From the NCBI RefSeq assembly GCF_030247185.1, contig NC_080571.1, positions 213,345,380-213,409,379 of the forward strand: a DNA stretch of 64,000 bases. Reading direction: 5' to 3'. A model generated the notes under the pieces. It was not told the origin of the DNA. It searched no databases and saw only the letters and a program-made list of their open reading frames with translations. Below, piece after piece: positions 33,253 through 44,082 of the stretch. Numbering within the stretch: position 1 is the stretch's first letter; every line of letters begins with the position of its first letter. The position numbers were made by a program, and so were the translations under genes. This stretch comes from Malaya genurostris (taxonomy: Eukaryota; Arthropoda; Insecta; Diptera; Culicidae).

Positions 33253-33517
33253 CAGGAGTTCCCAAAGTGGTCGATATAGACCCCTTGGGGTCGATATCCT
33301 TTTTGCGGGGTCGACGTAAACGAAAGCTGACTATGGGGGTCGACGAGGTCTAGAAATCGACCCCCTATTGTTTGATATAAATTGTTATTTGAAATATTCA
33401 TGCTAAAAAGTTGTGTTTATTTGACCATCCGCAGAAATTGGTAAGTATTTTACATCAATATTGAATTTTCAAAGGAATTTGTTAATGGGGTTCTGAGGCC
33501 TAGTTTGGCAACCCCTG
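33253..33517. mobile_element. hAT-type MITE with 8-bp TSD
   Basis: Ends CAGGAGTTCCCAAAGTG and complement of CAGGGGTTGCCAAACTA, with ATTTACCC at 33,245-33,252 and 33,518-33,525. An 8-bp duplication and CAGGGGTT ends are hAT features. The interior has repeated GGGGTCGA motifs and no transposase. Confidence 0.85.
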
Positions 33518-33550
33518 ATTTACCCTATCTAACTTGAATATCATACATAG

Positions 33551-33642
33551 AAGTAACAGGAGTGCAGGATTTTGCTACGCCAATTCAAACGCTGCGATTG
33601 CTATGTGATTGAAATATGTCAAACCCTGCACTTCTGTTACTT
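33551..33642. repeat. Short inverted-repeat unit related to repeats at 56.8 and 61.8 kb
   Basis: AAGTAACAGGAGTGCAGG (33,551-33,568) and its near complement (33,624-33,642) bound the unit. The same ends and the following TTTTTATTGGGTTTAATC text occur in the larger repeats at 56,650 and 60,665. Confidence 0.6.
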
Positions 33643-33708
33643 ATGTAAATTAAATTCATGTCAAATAGCTTTTTATTGGGTTTAATCAAAATAGTGCATA
33701 AACATCCA

Positions 33709-33800
33709 CCAAGCAAAGCCTTGGTATTACATTCATGTATTGGAATTTGACCTTCTGTTTCAACAGACTTCGCAGCCGATTCAGAGCGTACAGAACAGAG
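33709..33800 (-). repeat. tRNA-headed SINE, copy 6 (tail part only)
   Basis: Minus-strand tail and half body (AGCCTTGGTATTACATTC to GCCGATTCAGAGCGTAC). The tRNA-like head is missing, so it is 5'-truncated. Confidence 0.8.
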
Positions 33801-34169
33801 ATGTAAGGTAAAAAATTCAAATATCTTCAGACAGGGTTGCAAAAGTCTGTATTTTCGAAAAAAAAATCTGCAGTCATGAAATATGTCTTGCTGGCAGCAA
33901 TTTCTCTCTAGAGTATGATATGCTAGTTGAGTATCGCTATTGCGTAGTGAAAGCTGTCAAATTAACAATATCAATGTGATAACGATCCAAACTTATTATT
34001 TTTATAAAACCTTTATCTAGCATTCATTTCCTTTCATGTAGTATTCGTTTTATTGCGAATCAAACAATCGGTAGTGAAATCGAACACGGGGTGCACAAAC
34101 TAGAACATGTGTTGAAAATAAGCCGTGCCTTAACGATACCGGTATTTTTCCCAGCTCTGGTGATAAGGA

Positions 34170-34751
34170 ATGTTTAAGGAGCATTCCCGAAAGTTACAAA
34201 ATGACGAATTTCCCTTATTTGAGCATTTTCACGCAAATGAATTGCCACAAATTATTGATGTAGTAGCTCCCTCCGTCCAACCTGATACCGAAAAATGGTA
34301 CTACTTAACACGATTCATGCCTACTGAAACTGAGGAAAATATTATTAACTATATTAGTGCTAGAATTGAGTGTAGCAGAAGTTTAATTAGGTGTCAAAAA
34401 CTGGTACGTTTGAATACTAACCGACCTCTTTCTTTTGTCTCTTTCAAAATTGCCGTTCCAAATACCTTCGAAAAGGTGATCAATTCACCAGAAATCTGGC
34501 CACATGGCATATCTATCTCCCCTTTTTTATCACTCAGTTCAAAACAGGCAGCTCATCACATACCGAATTCACCGCGTCCCCCACTTCCCCGGCTTCCATA
34601 TATCAACAACAGCACTCGCTTGCAATCTCCACTAATGCCGTCAATTCCATCCAAAATGCCTCGTCCAGTGTACCCACGATCCCCCATGCGTCGCTCACCG
34701 AACCCTATTCCCTTCCAGCAAAAATCAAAATTTCTGACAACATTAGTCTGA
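34170..34751 (+). CDS. CR1-type LINE ORF1 (no zinc knuckle), 193 residues
   Basis: ATG at 34,170 gives 193 codons. The middle carries the sequence SFKIAVPNTFEKVINSPEIWPHGISISPF (shown here as separate landmarks SFKIAVP and WPHGISISPF), as in one class of mosquito CR1 ORF1 proteins. The C-terminal third is rich in Pro, Ser and Arg, a likely nucleic-acid-binding tail. No CCHC knuckle is present, unlike ORF1 of copy B. It is shorter than full ORF1 proteins, so the N-terminus is probably truncated. TGA ends 2 bp before the ORF2 ATG, and the ORF2 frame stays open well upstream, overlapping ORF1. Confidence 0.7.
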   Translation: MFKEHSRKLQNDEFPLFEHFHANELPQIIDVVAPSVQPDTEKWYYLTRFMPTETEENIINYISARIECSRSLIRCQKLVRLNTNRPLSFVSFKIAVPNTFEKVINSPEIWPHGISISPFLSLSSKQAAHHIPNSPRPPLPRLPYINNSTRLQSPLMPSIPSKMPRPVYPRSPMRRSPNPIPFQQKSKFLTTLV

Positions 34752-34753
34752 GC

Positions 34754-37626
34754 ATGTACTATCAGAACGTTGGAGGAATCAACTGCTCTCTCGAAGATTA
34801 TCGTCTCGCTTGCTCTGACGGTGCCTACGACATATACTTATTTACGGAGACATGGTTAAACGGCAACACTCTCTCTAAGCAAATATTCGGTGATTCGTTC
34901 TCTGTTTACAGGCAGGATCGCACCGAGCAGACCAGCCATAAAAAAAGCGGCGGTGGTGTATTACTCGCCTGTCGCTCAAAATTCAAATCTCAACAGTTGT
35001 CTTTCTTGAACTGCACCGGTGTCGAGCAGCTTTGGGTTGCTCTCATGTTCTCAGATTACACGCTCTATATTTGTGTTCTTTATATCCCGCCTGATCGCAT
35101 CAATGATATGTCCCTGTTTGATCAGCATTTGAACTCGCTCTCACAAATTGAAAACCAAATGGCTTTAGACGATAAGGTGATTATTATAGGCGACTATAAT
35201 TTCCCCGGCATTAAATGGTCTCGCTCTTCGTCTAATTATTTATTTACCGATAATGCAAGCTCGTCTAAAACACCTACTTCCCTGAAACTTCTTGATAGCT
35301 ATAGTACTGCAAGACTAGTACAGTTCAACGATCAAAATAATAGTAACAATCGCTTGTTTGATCTCTGCTTTGTTAGTCTTGAACTCATAAATACTTGCTT
35401 AATAACCCTCGCCCCCTCCCCGCTCGTTAAATCTTGCCAACATCATCCCCCACTTCACATTGCCATTCGTGATTCTCCGTCTGTTGTTTTCAATGACGTC
35501 TCCGAATCAACCTTCTTTGACTACAGAAATGGTAATTTCAATGAAATGAATAGATTTCTGATGGAACTGGATTGGAACTATTTACTATCAAATCGTGACT
35601 GTAATTCTGCCGTTGATTTTTGGACACATAAAATAACCGACGCTATTAATCAATTTATACCCAAAAAGCTACGAAAAAAACCGCTCTGTCCACCGTGGTC
35701 AAACCGAACTTTGAAGCGTTTTAAAAGAGCCAAACGATGTGCTTTGAGGAAATTCACCAAAAAGCCTACTCTTCATTCTAGATCTTATTATCTGTTCCAC
35801 AACAATCGTTATAAACGATTGAATAAATCGCTCCACTATGCCTTTCAATGTCGCATCCAGAAGAATCTTAAATCCCACCCTAAAAGGTTTTGGAATCACG
35901 TTAATGAGCAGAGAAAGGAATCAGGGTTACCTAATCATATGTCGCTCGGCACTCTGCAAGCATCGACCCCGCGTGATATCTGTGATCTCTTTGGCAAACA
36001 CTTCAGCAGCGTTTTCTGTGAAGAAAATCTGGCTAGTAATAACATCTTCGAAGCTGCCAACAATTTTCCTTTACGCCCCCCCGTTGGTCCCCATCCCATT
36101 ATTACCATAGATATGGTGAAAGCTTCCTTAACTAAACTGAAAAGATCAGCATGCGCTGGACCTGATGGAATACCCTCCATTATTCTCAAGAATTGCTCGG
36201 AAAGTCTACAGGTTCCTTTGATGATATTATTCAATATTTCCTTGCGCTCAGGAATTTTTCCTAATTCATGGAAGGAATCGTTCATCTTTCCTGTATTTAA
36301 AAAAGGTGATAAAAGCAATATATCAAATTACCGCAGAATTGCTGCAGTATGTGCTGTATCTAAGCTTTTTGAAATAATTGTTTTGGACTTCATTACCCAC
36401 AACTGCTCTAGCTACATATCTTCAACTCAACACGGTTTTATGCCAAAACGATCCACATCTACAAACCTGGTATGTTATACATCCTACGTAATTCAGTCGC
36501 TACAGGCGCGACAGCAGGTTGACGCCATATATACAGACTTCTCCGCTGCTTTTGATAAAATAAATCACTTGACAGACTTGGATTCAATGGATCATTTTTG
36601 AATTGGTTGCATTCGTACCTGATTGGTCGTAGTATGATAACTAAAATCGGAGACTGTACAGCTGAACCTTTTCGAGCTAACTCGGGTGTACCTCAAGGCA
36701 GTCATCTTGGACCTTTTTTATTCTTACTTTATCTGAACGATTTGAACCATTCGATGCAATGCTTGAAATTATCTTTCGCCGACGATTTTAAATTGTTCCA
36801 TCTTATTAAAGATCACGAAGATGCCAGATTCCTACAAAAACAGTTGGATATTCTCTCCAACTGGTGCGACCTCAATAGAATGGTATTAAACACATCTAAA
36901 TGTTCCGTGATCTCTTTTGCTCGCAAACGCACAACGGTAGTATTTAACTATACTATTTCCGGAACTATCCTCAAGCGAGAATCGACTGTAAAGGACCTGG
37001 GAGTCCTTTTGGACTCTAAACTTAGTTTCAAACATCACGTCGAGTATATTATCTCTAAGGCTTCCAAGACACTTGGTTTTATTTTTCGAGTCACAAAGAA
37101 CTTTAAAAGCATATATTGCTTAAAAGCACTATATTGCGCACTGGTTCGTTCTATCCTAGAATACGCTTCGGTCGTCTGGGCCCCCTATTATCAACTGGAC
37201 ATCAATCGCATCGAAGCTATTCAGCGTAAATTTCTTCGCTTTGCTCTTCGTAGTCTTCCTTGGAGAGATCCCAACAACCTCCCAAGCTATCAGGAACGCT
37301 GTAAACTGATCGATCTACACCTGTTATCTGATCGCCGAGATCTCTCCAGGGCAATATTCGTGTCAGATCTGTTACAATCTAAAATTGATTGCCCCGAATT
37401 GTTAGGCAAACTCAATTTAAATATTCATTCTCGAAATCTTCGATCTCATCAATTCCTGAGAATTCAAACCGCTCGCACTAATTATGGCTATAATGAACCT
37501 TTCTCCAGTATGTGTCGTCTATTCAATCGACGTGCTCATGTATTTGATTTTACCCTGTCTCGCAATACCATAAAACACTTTTTTTTAAACACAATCTCAA
37601 ACAGTCCTTCCAACTCCAATACTTAA
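34754..37626 (+). pseudogene. CR1-clade LINE ORF2: endonuclease + reverse transcriptase, frameshifted
   Basis: The first part (34,754-36,601) starts with MYYQNVGG, followed by FTETWL, GGGVLLA, IIGDYNFPG and CQHHPPLH, an apurinic-type endonuclease that nicks the target. RT motifs follow: GPDGIPS, FKKGDKSNISNYR, FMPKRST, YTDFSAAFDKINH. At 36,568/36,569 about 19 bp are missing compared with copy B, which shifts the frame to a stop at 36,601. The RT resumes in another frame (about 36,569-37,626) with SGVPQGSHLGP, FADD (36,775-36,786), VKDLGVLLDSKL and a conserved C-terminus. Both halves are otherwise open, so inactivation was recent. Confidence 0.88.
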
Positions 37627-37744
37627 ATTCTAGATTTAGCTTTAGGGTGATTTAGTATCTAATCCACAAGTTTAGTTTAGTGCTCCCTCAGTAAGTCTAC
37701 TGTCATTCTCTATCGATTATGCAACCAAGAATAATATTCACCAT

Positions 37745-38125
37745 TAGGTTTGTTTCTAACATCCGCTCGACTCTCTCGATTCCCCGGCTGTCCACCATCT
37801 TCTTTGGAACTAACTAGATCTTTATGATGTTACTAATACTTTTTGCATCCCCCCCTCTTCATCTTTTCACCATCTTTTGTGACAATTAACTTGATCTTTT
37901 GCCGCTTTCTACTTCTTTCGAAACGCCCCCCCCCCTTTCCACCCCTTCGAACCCCTTCGTAATTCCATTTACTACAATATTCACTTCTCTCTTTTTCTCT
38001 CCTTTTTTCCTGCATTGCCGCTCTCCGAGGGCCACTCTTTTTGATGTCCAGCATGCCGGACACCCGCCGAGTGTTTGTGACTTGGGGGTTTTCCCGCGGA
38101 CCCTCACGGACAGCAGGATGCGGCC
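37745..38125 (+). repeat. 3' UTR module shared with the I-type LINE at 7.2 kb
   Basis: Aligned landmarks with 7,165-7,540: TCTAACATCCGC, CTGTCCACCATCTT, TTTTCACCATCT, ACAATATTCACTTC, CCAGCATGCCGG, then the identical CCCGCGGACCCTCACGGA (38,093-38,110). It is absent from the 3' UTR of the related copy B, which passes from the stop to the common tail in about 140 bp. Confidence 0.75.
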
Positions 38126-38339
38126 CTCAACGTCACCGTCCAGTCACTCTTGACCCTCGCCGGGAGTAATTTTACTTTAAGCCCTTAGTATTAAGCAGTA
38201 TATCTGTTGGATCTTTGTAATCTGTTGATATAAAAAGATAAGGAGGTTTTATGCCTGCTGGAGAGAGAGAGATTGTAAATTTCAGCTCCAGCGGGCTTTT
38301 CCCTGCTTCCAAATAAATAAATAAATAAATAAATAGATG

Positions 38340-39884
38340 TACATGCTTCTTTTCAATTCTTCGTCACCCATGAATAGATTCCCCATAGATACAAACTGGT
38401 AATATTTCTTGATTTCAAAAGTCTCATTAACGCACGTTATACTTAGTTATAAATTACTGTAGGATTGCTGTTGTCACTAATTTTCACACCTCTCGTCGGG
38501 GATCAACGATTTTAGACGTAAATCAACCGGCACTCATGTCTGATTTTTCGCATAAGTGATTTTCTTCCACAATGCTCAAAACTGATCGAATCATCCAATG
38601 ATTGATCTTACATGAATCGAGAATCATTTTAGCTCAAAACCATTACCAATTTTTTGTGACGGAAGATCAGTACCGATTTTGATCGATGTGATTCAAGGAT
38701 CACTGATCAATCTTGGAAAGGTAACTGATCAAGCAGTAGTTATTTATGGGAAAATCGCAAGTTCCTGATTTTACGATTTTTTGATCTTGATTTTCCTGCC
38801 CTGTTAGCACTGATGTCATCCAATTAGCACCTGTTTCGTTTGATGCAGAAGGCTATTGCCAGAATGCGCTTCACGCAAATCGGAGAAATTACTTTCATAT
38901 GGTGCCGAAAATTAAATTCCTTGATTTTCCAGATTAACTTCTTTTTCATTTATTTATTTGACATGGCTTCTTGAAGCTTAACAGAGACGATTCATCTGAT
39001 ATTTTAAGTAGAAATAAAATCACTACTATGTTTCTTTGTGCTGGATCTCTTCGATACCCTTTTCCTTGGCGTAGTGGAAGCTTTGGAAGCAATTGGTTCA
39101 ATTATTGCGCCTACATCCATTTATTCGTCGTCGCTGTTCCTGCCTTTTTTTCATTGTTGTTGTTAGAAGCATCGTTAGAAACTTTTTTGAATTATTTTTG
39201 TCTTCATCATTTTATGGATTGTTGGTGACGTTGTTTATCGTGGCCGATGCAACTTGTAGCATTTGATTGTTCTTAATTTTTGTTTCAGTAATGCTTGGAT
39301 TGCTTGGAGCCGGTATTGAATTGTTTTCGATGTTCTTGGATACAGATGTTCGCTTGGAAAAAATATGAACTTAAGTGTCTCGGAGATGACTGAAGCGATT
39401 CTTACAATCTGACTATCTATGCTGGCTATCCTGACAAAATATTTAACATGACACAACGAATCGAAGATGATGTTGTCTCATAAATTAAGCCAGTGATTGA
39501 AGATCTGAAGATTTAATCAACATTTTATAGAATAACAGTCAATACTCTCGTGAATTGTTGAATTCATGATTTATTTGATAAATTGCAAGCTTTTTTATTA
39601 AATTAACTATCAAAAACGTTTTCTGGCATAAGCCTGTTCTTTTTTTTAATTTTTCGATTTTTTAAAAAGAAGCTCTAACCAGAAACCGCGTTAATTCCGA
39701 AATCAGTGTAAAAAAGGCACGTATAAAAAACCGTGCAAAAAACGTGTCAAAAGAGAGTTCAGTTCTACTCTGAGCTGTCGAGCCATTCCAAATTCCAAAT
39801 AAAAAGATCGATAACGTTAATATCGTTATAAAGTGTCTTTTTGTTTTAAACACAATTGTTAGTATGATAATTTTCAAACATATA
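38340..39884. other. Interval without recognised genes
   Basis: AT-rich. The GATCA-rich stretch at 38,580-38,740 resembles text near 31,990-32,110 (CACTGATC, GATCTTA). No domain or RNA gene is visible. Confidence 0.35.
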
Positions 39885-40019
39885 CAGGGTGCTCCATCTT
39901 TTATGTCAGTATGTAAACGCTGGATAACTTTCACATTTACCAACCGAGCGATTGCATCAGATATGTTTTTCAATGTTATTCAATGTTTACATACCGACGA
40001 TAAACGATGGAGCACCCTG
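39885..40019. mobile_element. 135-bp Tc1/mariner-type MITE
   Basis: TIRs CAGGGTGCTCCATC, extended by a TATGTAAAC/GTTTACATA pair further in. TA lies at both edges (39,883-39,884 and 40,020-40,021). No coding. Confidence 0.85.
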
Positions 40020-40021
40020 TA

Positions 40022-40670
40022 GATACAAATTATAATGGTACAGAAAAAGTGAAACTGTTGAATACATTCCACTAACAGCTCCAGGTAAAAAATAGTGACA
40101 AATTATACGCTATCAATGAATTCTATGTTTCTACGATATTGATACTCACTACGCTTCAGTGATATTGAGAAAACAATTTAGAAAAGATTCTCCTGGAACA
40201 TTGAACAAATTAAATGGTGAACGATCGAGAAAATGTTAGCACACGGTGTTAATAAAGACACGATGATGAAAAGAAAATATCTCCTTGAATTATACACTAA
40301 TGATGATAATGTAATGTAAAATGATATAGGTAAATCCTTCCTATAAATCAGAAGATTATCAACCCACTGCTACTGATCGTAACAGAACGTTCTTTTCGTC
40401 CAACGTTGGGATGCGTTGCTGCTATGAATAATAACAAAGTATTGCTTTCGCAATCACGCTATGTGCAAACATGGTGAGAGTGACTAAAAGCTTGCAATTA
40501 ATATTCGCGAGCTTTCGTACATTAGCGTCGATAAACATATCTAGCAAACCCTGTTAGACTGAAGCTCGTCAGAGTGGTTCATTTATTCAAACACGTTCAG
40601 GGGGTGATTTCGTATCTCTAATGAGTTCTGTATTTTTGAAGAAGTGAGATTGATAAGGTGTTTGTTTTGT
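40022..40670. other. Interval without recognised genes
   Basis: AT-rich DNA between two MITEs. Nothing recognised. Confidence 0.35.
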
Positions 40671-40672
40671 TA

Positions 40673-41045
40673 CCCAAGTAGCAAACATTGTTCTAGCATT
40701 GTATTTCTTCACTCTTCTCGCAACGATTGTGCGAATGGAAAAGCGCAGTTTGATTGTATGATGTGCAACAAGTTTCTTGTTTGATATGTTTCATAGCAGT
40801 AATATTTGTTACGTAGCAACCGAAAATGAAACTGCTCAAATGAACTTATTGTAGAATTAGTTAAATAATTCGATGTTGAACTTAATCGTTTTAGGTTTTT
40901 AATTTGGTTTCACAAGTAATATGATAATTTTCACATTTGTTACAAAAACATGCAAAATCGTTTGTCAAACATATCTAACATGAATAGCCATACTGTAGCA
41001 ATTGTGAAACATGCCAATTTTAACAACTTTTAATTGCTACTTGGG
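40673..41045. mobile_element. MITE with CCCAAGTAGCAA ends
   Basis: Perfect 12-bp TIRs bordered by TA on each side (40,671-40,672 and 41,046-41,047), 373 bp in all. The interior repeats GTAGCAA and CATGTTTCA-like words in both orientations. The TA target suggests Tc1/mariner. Confidence 0.75.
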
Positions 41046-41284
41046 TATACAACACTATCATATGATAATCGTAGCCTCAATCGTTTTGACTCCTGCCTTC
41101 ATCTCATATATTGAAACCATTAATTAGATCGGAATCTGTCATCTCACATAAACTCAAAAATAGGATGAAAATTGCTATATTCGCCTTGAACTTTTGCCTT
41201 GCAATCCCAGAAAGCTTGCACATTTATCACATTCATTTTTCGGTGATATTGCTTCTTTGGAGCTAAGCGAAGGTTTTGGCTCTA

Positions 41285-42577
41285 ACAGATCGGCTGAAAA
41301 GTTCGTATCGTTTCTATGAGAGGGCGCCACTAGAATTAAATCCATACCATTTTCAGTTAGTACCAACCTTCAAAAGATACGTGTATAAATTTGACAGCTG
41401 TCTGATTATTAGTTTGAGAGATATTGCATTTTGAGTGAAGCTACTTTTGTTATTGTGAAAAAAATGGAAAAAAAGGAATTTCGTGTGTTGATGAAACACT
41501 ACTTTTTGATGAAAAAAAGTGCCGCCGATACCAAAAAATGGCTTGATGAGTGTTATCCAGACTCTGCACCGGGCGAAGCAACAATTCGTAAGTGGTTTGC
41601 AAAATTTCGTACTGGTCATATGAGCACCGAAGACGATGAACGCAGTGGACGTCCAGAAGAGGCTGTTACCGATGAAAGCGTGAAAAAAATCCACAAAATG
41701 ATTTTCAATGACCGTAAAGTGAAGTTGATCGAGATAGCTGACACCCTAAAGATATCAAAGGAACGTGTTGGACATATTATTCACGAATATTTGGATATGA
41801 GAAAGCTTTGTGCAAAATGGGTACGGCGTGGGCTCACAATCGATCAAATACAACAACGAATTGATGATTCTGAGCAGTGTTTGGAGCTGTTATATCGAAA
41901 TAAAACCGATTTTTTTCGTCGATGTATAACAATGGACGAAACATGGCTCCATCACTTCACTCCGGAGTCCAATCGACAGTCAGCTGAGTGGACTGCACGC
42001 GATGAACCGAACCCAAAGCGTGGAAAGACTCAACAATCGGCCGGTAAGGTTATGGCGTCTGTATTTTGGGATTCGCATGGTATAATTTCCATCGACTACC
42101 TTGAAAAGGGAAAAACCATCAACAGTGACTATTATATAGCGTTATTAGAGCGTTTGAAGGACGAAATTTCAAAAAAACGGCCTCATTTGAAGAAGAAAAA
42201 AGTTTTGTTTCATCAAGACAATGCACCGTGTCACAAGTCGATGAATACCATGCTGAAATTGAACGAATTGGGCTTCGAATTGCGCCCTCATCCACCGTAT
42301 TCTCCAGATTTGGCCCCCAGTGACTTTTTCCTGTTCTTAGACCTCAAGAGAATGCTCGCTTTTAAAAAATTTAGAAGCAATGAAGAGGTAATCGCTGAAA
42401 CTGAGGCCTATTTTGAGGCAAAGTACAAATCGTACTATAAAAATGGTATCGAAAAGTTGGAAGATCGCTATAGTCGCTGTATCGTCTCTGATGGCAATTA
42501 TGTTGAATAATAAAAACGAATTTTGGCAAAAAAATGTGTGTTTCTATTAAACGATACGAACTTTTCAGACGAACTGT
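41285..42577 (+). mobile_element. mariner element, irritans (Himar1-like) subfamily, near-complete
   Basis: The length is 1,293 bp, the normal size. TIRs of about 28 bp share ACAG.TCG.CTGAAAAGTTCG and TATCGTTT. TA duplications lie at 41,283-41,284 and 42,578-42,579. One intact transposase ORF fills the element. Confidence 0.93.
41464..42510 (+). CDS. mariner transposase (Himar1-like), 348 residues
   Basis: The frame is open further upstream, but the first ATG is 41,464 and gives MEKKEFRVL and 348 codons, the same length as Himar1. Helix-turn-helix regions fill the N-terminal third. The catalytic triad is DD34D: Asp158 in TMDETW, Asp252 in HQDNAP, Asp287 in YSPDLAPSD, with 34 residues between the last two. 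The protein would cut and paste the element at TA sites in the nucleus. The linker motif usually read WVPHEL/WVPREL is WVRRGL here (residues 119-124), losing the conserved Pro and Glu. That motif is important for subunit contacts, so activity may be changed despite the open frame. Confidence 0.93.
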   Translation: MEKKEFRVLMKHYFLMKKSAADTKKWLDECYPDSAPGEATIRKWFAKFRTGHMSTEDDERSGRPEEAVTDESVKKIHKMIFNDRKVKLIEIADTLKISKERVGHIIHEYLDMRKLCAKWVRRGLTIDQIQQRIDDSEQCLELLYRNKTDFFRRCITMDETWLHHFTPESNRQSAEWTARDEPNPKRGKTQQSAGKVMASVFWDSHGIISIDYLEKGKTINSDYYIALLERLKDEISKKRPHLKKKKVLFHQDNAPCHKSMNTMLKLNELGFELRPHPPYSPDLAPSDFFLFLDLKRMLAFKKFRSNEEVIAETEAYFEAKYKSYYKNGIEKLEDRYSRCIVSDGNYVE

Positions 42578-42579
42578 TA

Positions 42580-43440
42580 AATTCACCGCAATACCTTGAT
42601 TGTTGGCCAGATAATCATCGAAATAATTCGATGACTTTACTTATTAAATAACTCTTGGTACGATTGCTTTACATTTGTAGAAAGATTGGCTATTGATCAC
42701 CCTGGTTTCGAAAACTGAACCTTAAAACTCGTACCGTCAATTGGTCACTGCAAAAAGTTGAACCCATCCAATCCATTCCGAGATCGATCGTTTGTGATTA
42801 TTTGAGATTTCTAATTAAATTTCGAATTTGACTGCATTTGACTCGTTGGATTCTGGACCGAGTGCGGATTGAATTTGGTGGCGCTTGAAATAGGCTATTA
42901 GAACGAATTCAAACTAGCTGCTTTATACTTGGAATTGGTTACCAATTCGAATTGGCTCAAAACGGTTAGGATGAGTACCAAACTGGAATAATCAATTTCG
43001 AACAAAAAGAAGTCTTTCTGTTTAGGTACTCTGAAGTTTTTTCAGCGAGGGGTAAAAACCACGTAGCTTAGGAAATCCGTGTGAATAACCGTAAAACTAT
43101 AAACATTTTTTTGTAGTCAAATGTCTTCAGATATTCATGAAACATCGAGATCTGGTGTTATTTCGACACAAATTTGTGAAAAAAAAGACAGGTGGGTAAT
43201 GCCAGAGACATAAATAGACGACGTGAATGCGATTAACACTGACATGCTTTTTCCACATTTCCGAATATCGATAATCGCACGTACTATAGTTGATTGATTG
43301 TGTGAATTTTGCAAACTTCCAAAGTTTCATTGGCAAAATTGTAATGGTGCAAATATTAGGCGAATCACACGAGAGCAAAAAATTACGGGGTTGTGTAGTA
43401 AACAAGACCGATTACGATGACATTAAAAATGCAATGTTCA
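42580..43440. other. Interval without recognised genes
   Basis: Between the mariner and the second CR1 LINE I see no coding or repeat structure that I can name. Confidence 0.35.
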
Positions 43441-43656
43441 AATTCATTCAAAAATTCATTTATATTTGAAATATCCACAATAAATTAAATCATTTGTGGT
43501 CATCTAGGACTTCTAAATATATCTTTAGAATTAACGTGACATCACTTTCAAAAACTCACTTATCAAACCCGTCTCGAAAATACAAATATAATTTGAAGCG
43601 ATTTGAAAGAATATCCACAAACCGAAAGGATTTTAGGAAATTAAAAACAATGAATT

Positions 43657-44076
43657 ATGTTATCAGTTATCAGAATACTGAACAAAGAAAATCGAAGTGA
43701 TTCAACCCTTATAGCTGAATGTGACGCTTCTACTTTTAATAAATTAATGAAGCTACAACGTATTAATATCGGTTGGGAACGGTGTAGAGTATTTGAGGTA
43801 ATCGATGTCATGCGATGCTATAAGTGCTCTGAATACGGTCATAAAGCCGTGACATGCGAGAATATAATTTGCTGTCCTAAATGCGCGGGTGAACATGCTG
43901 CTAATGAATGTCAGTCTGGCACCGCCAAATGTATCAATTGCTACAAGCAAAATGAGCTTAAAAATTTATCAAACGAGGATGTACTCGAAGTCAATCACTA
44001 CGCATGGAGTACGCAGTGCCCCCTGTATAAGAAACGGTTGGAAAAAGCCAAGCTCAGGATCGACTATTCTACATAG
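43657..44076 (+). CDS. LINE ORF1 with CCHC zinc knuckles, 139 residues
   Basis: ATG at 43,657. Residues about 1-45 resemble the segment before the knuckles in Gag-like LINE ORF1 proteins. Then come CYKCSEYGHKAVTC, CPKCAGEHAANEC and CINCYKQN, two knuckles and a partial third, which bind RNA. It is shorter than full ORF1 proteins, suggesting loss of the N-terminus. TAG ends 6 bp before the ORF2 ATG, typical close spacing. It shows no similarity to ORF1 of copy A even though the ORF2 proteins are clearly related. Confidence 0.78.
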   Translation: MLSVIRILNKENRSDSTLIAECDASTFNKLMKLQRINIGWERCRVFEVIDVMRCYKCSEYGHKAVTCENIICCPKCAGEHAANECQSGTAKCINCYKQNELKNLSNEDVLEVNHYAWSTQCPLYKKRLEKAKLRIDYST

Positions 44077-44082
44077 CAATCA

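Larger units (their letters stand above)
34170..38337 (+). mobile_element. CR1-clade LINE, copy A (ORF2 broken)
   Basis: ORF1 (34,170-34,751), ORF2 (34,754-37,626 with one frameshifting deletion), a 3' UTR of about 700 bp and an (AAAT)n tail at about 38,312-38,337. The last 90 bp (GGAGGTTTTATGCCT to GGGCTTTTCCCTGCT) match copy B at 47.5 kb, so both end in the same family-specific tail. Tandem short tails are usual for CR1-like LINEs, which lack poly(A). The 5' edge and TSD are not resolved. Confidence 0.85.
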
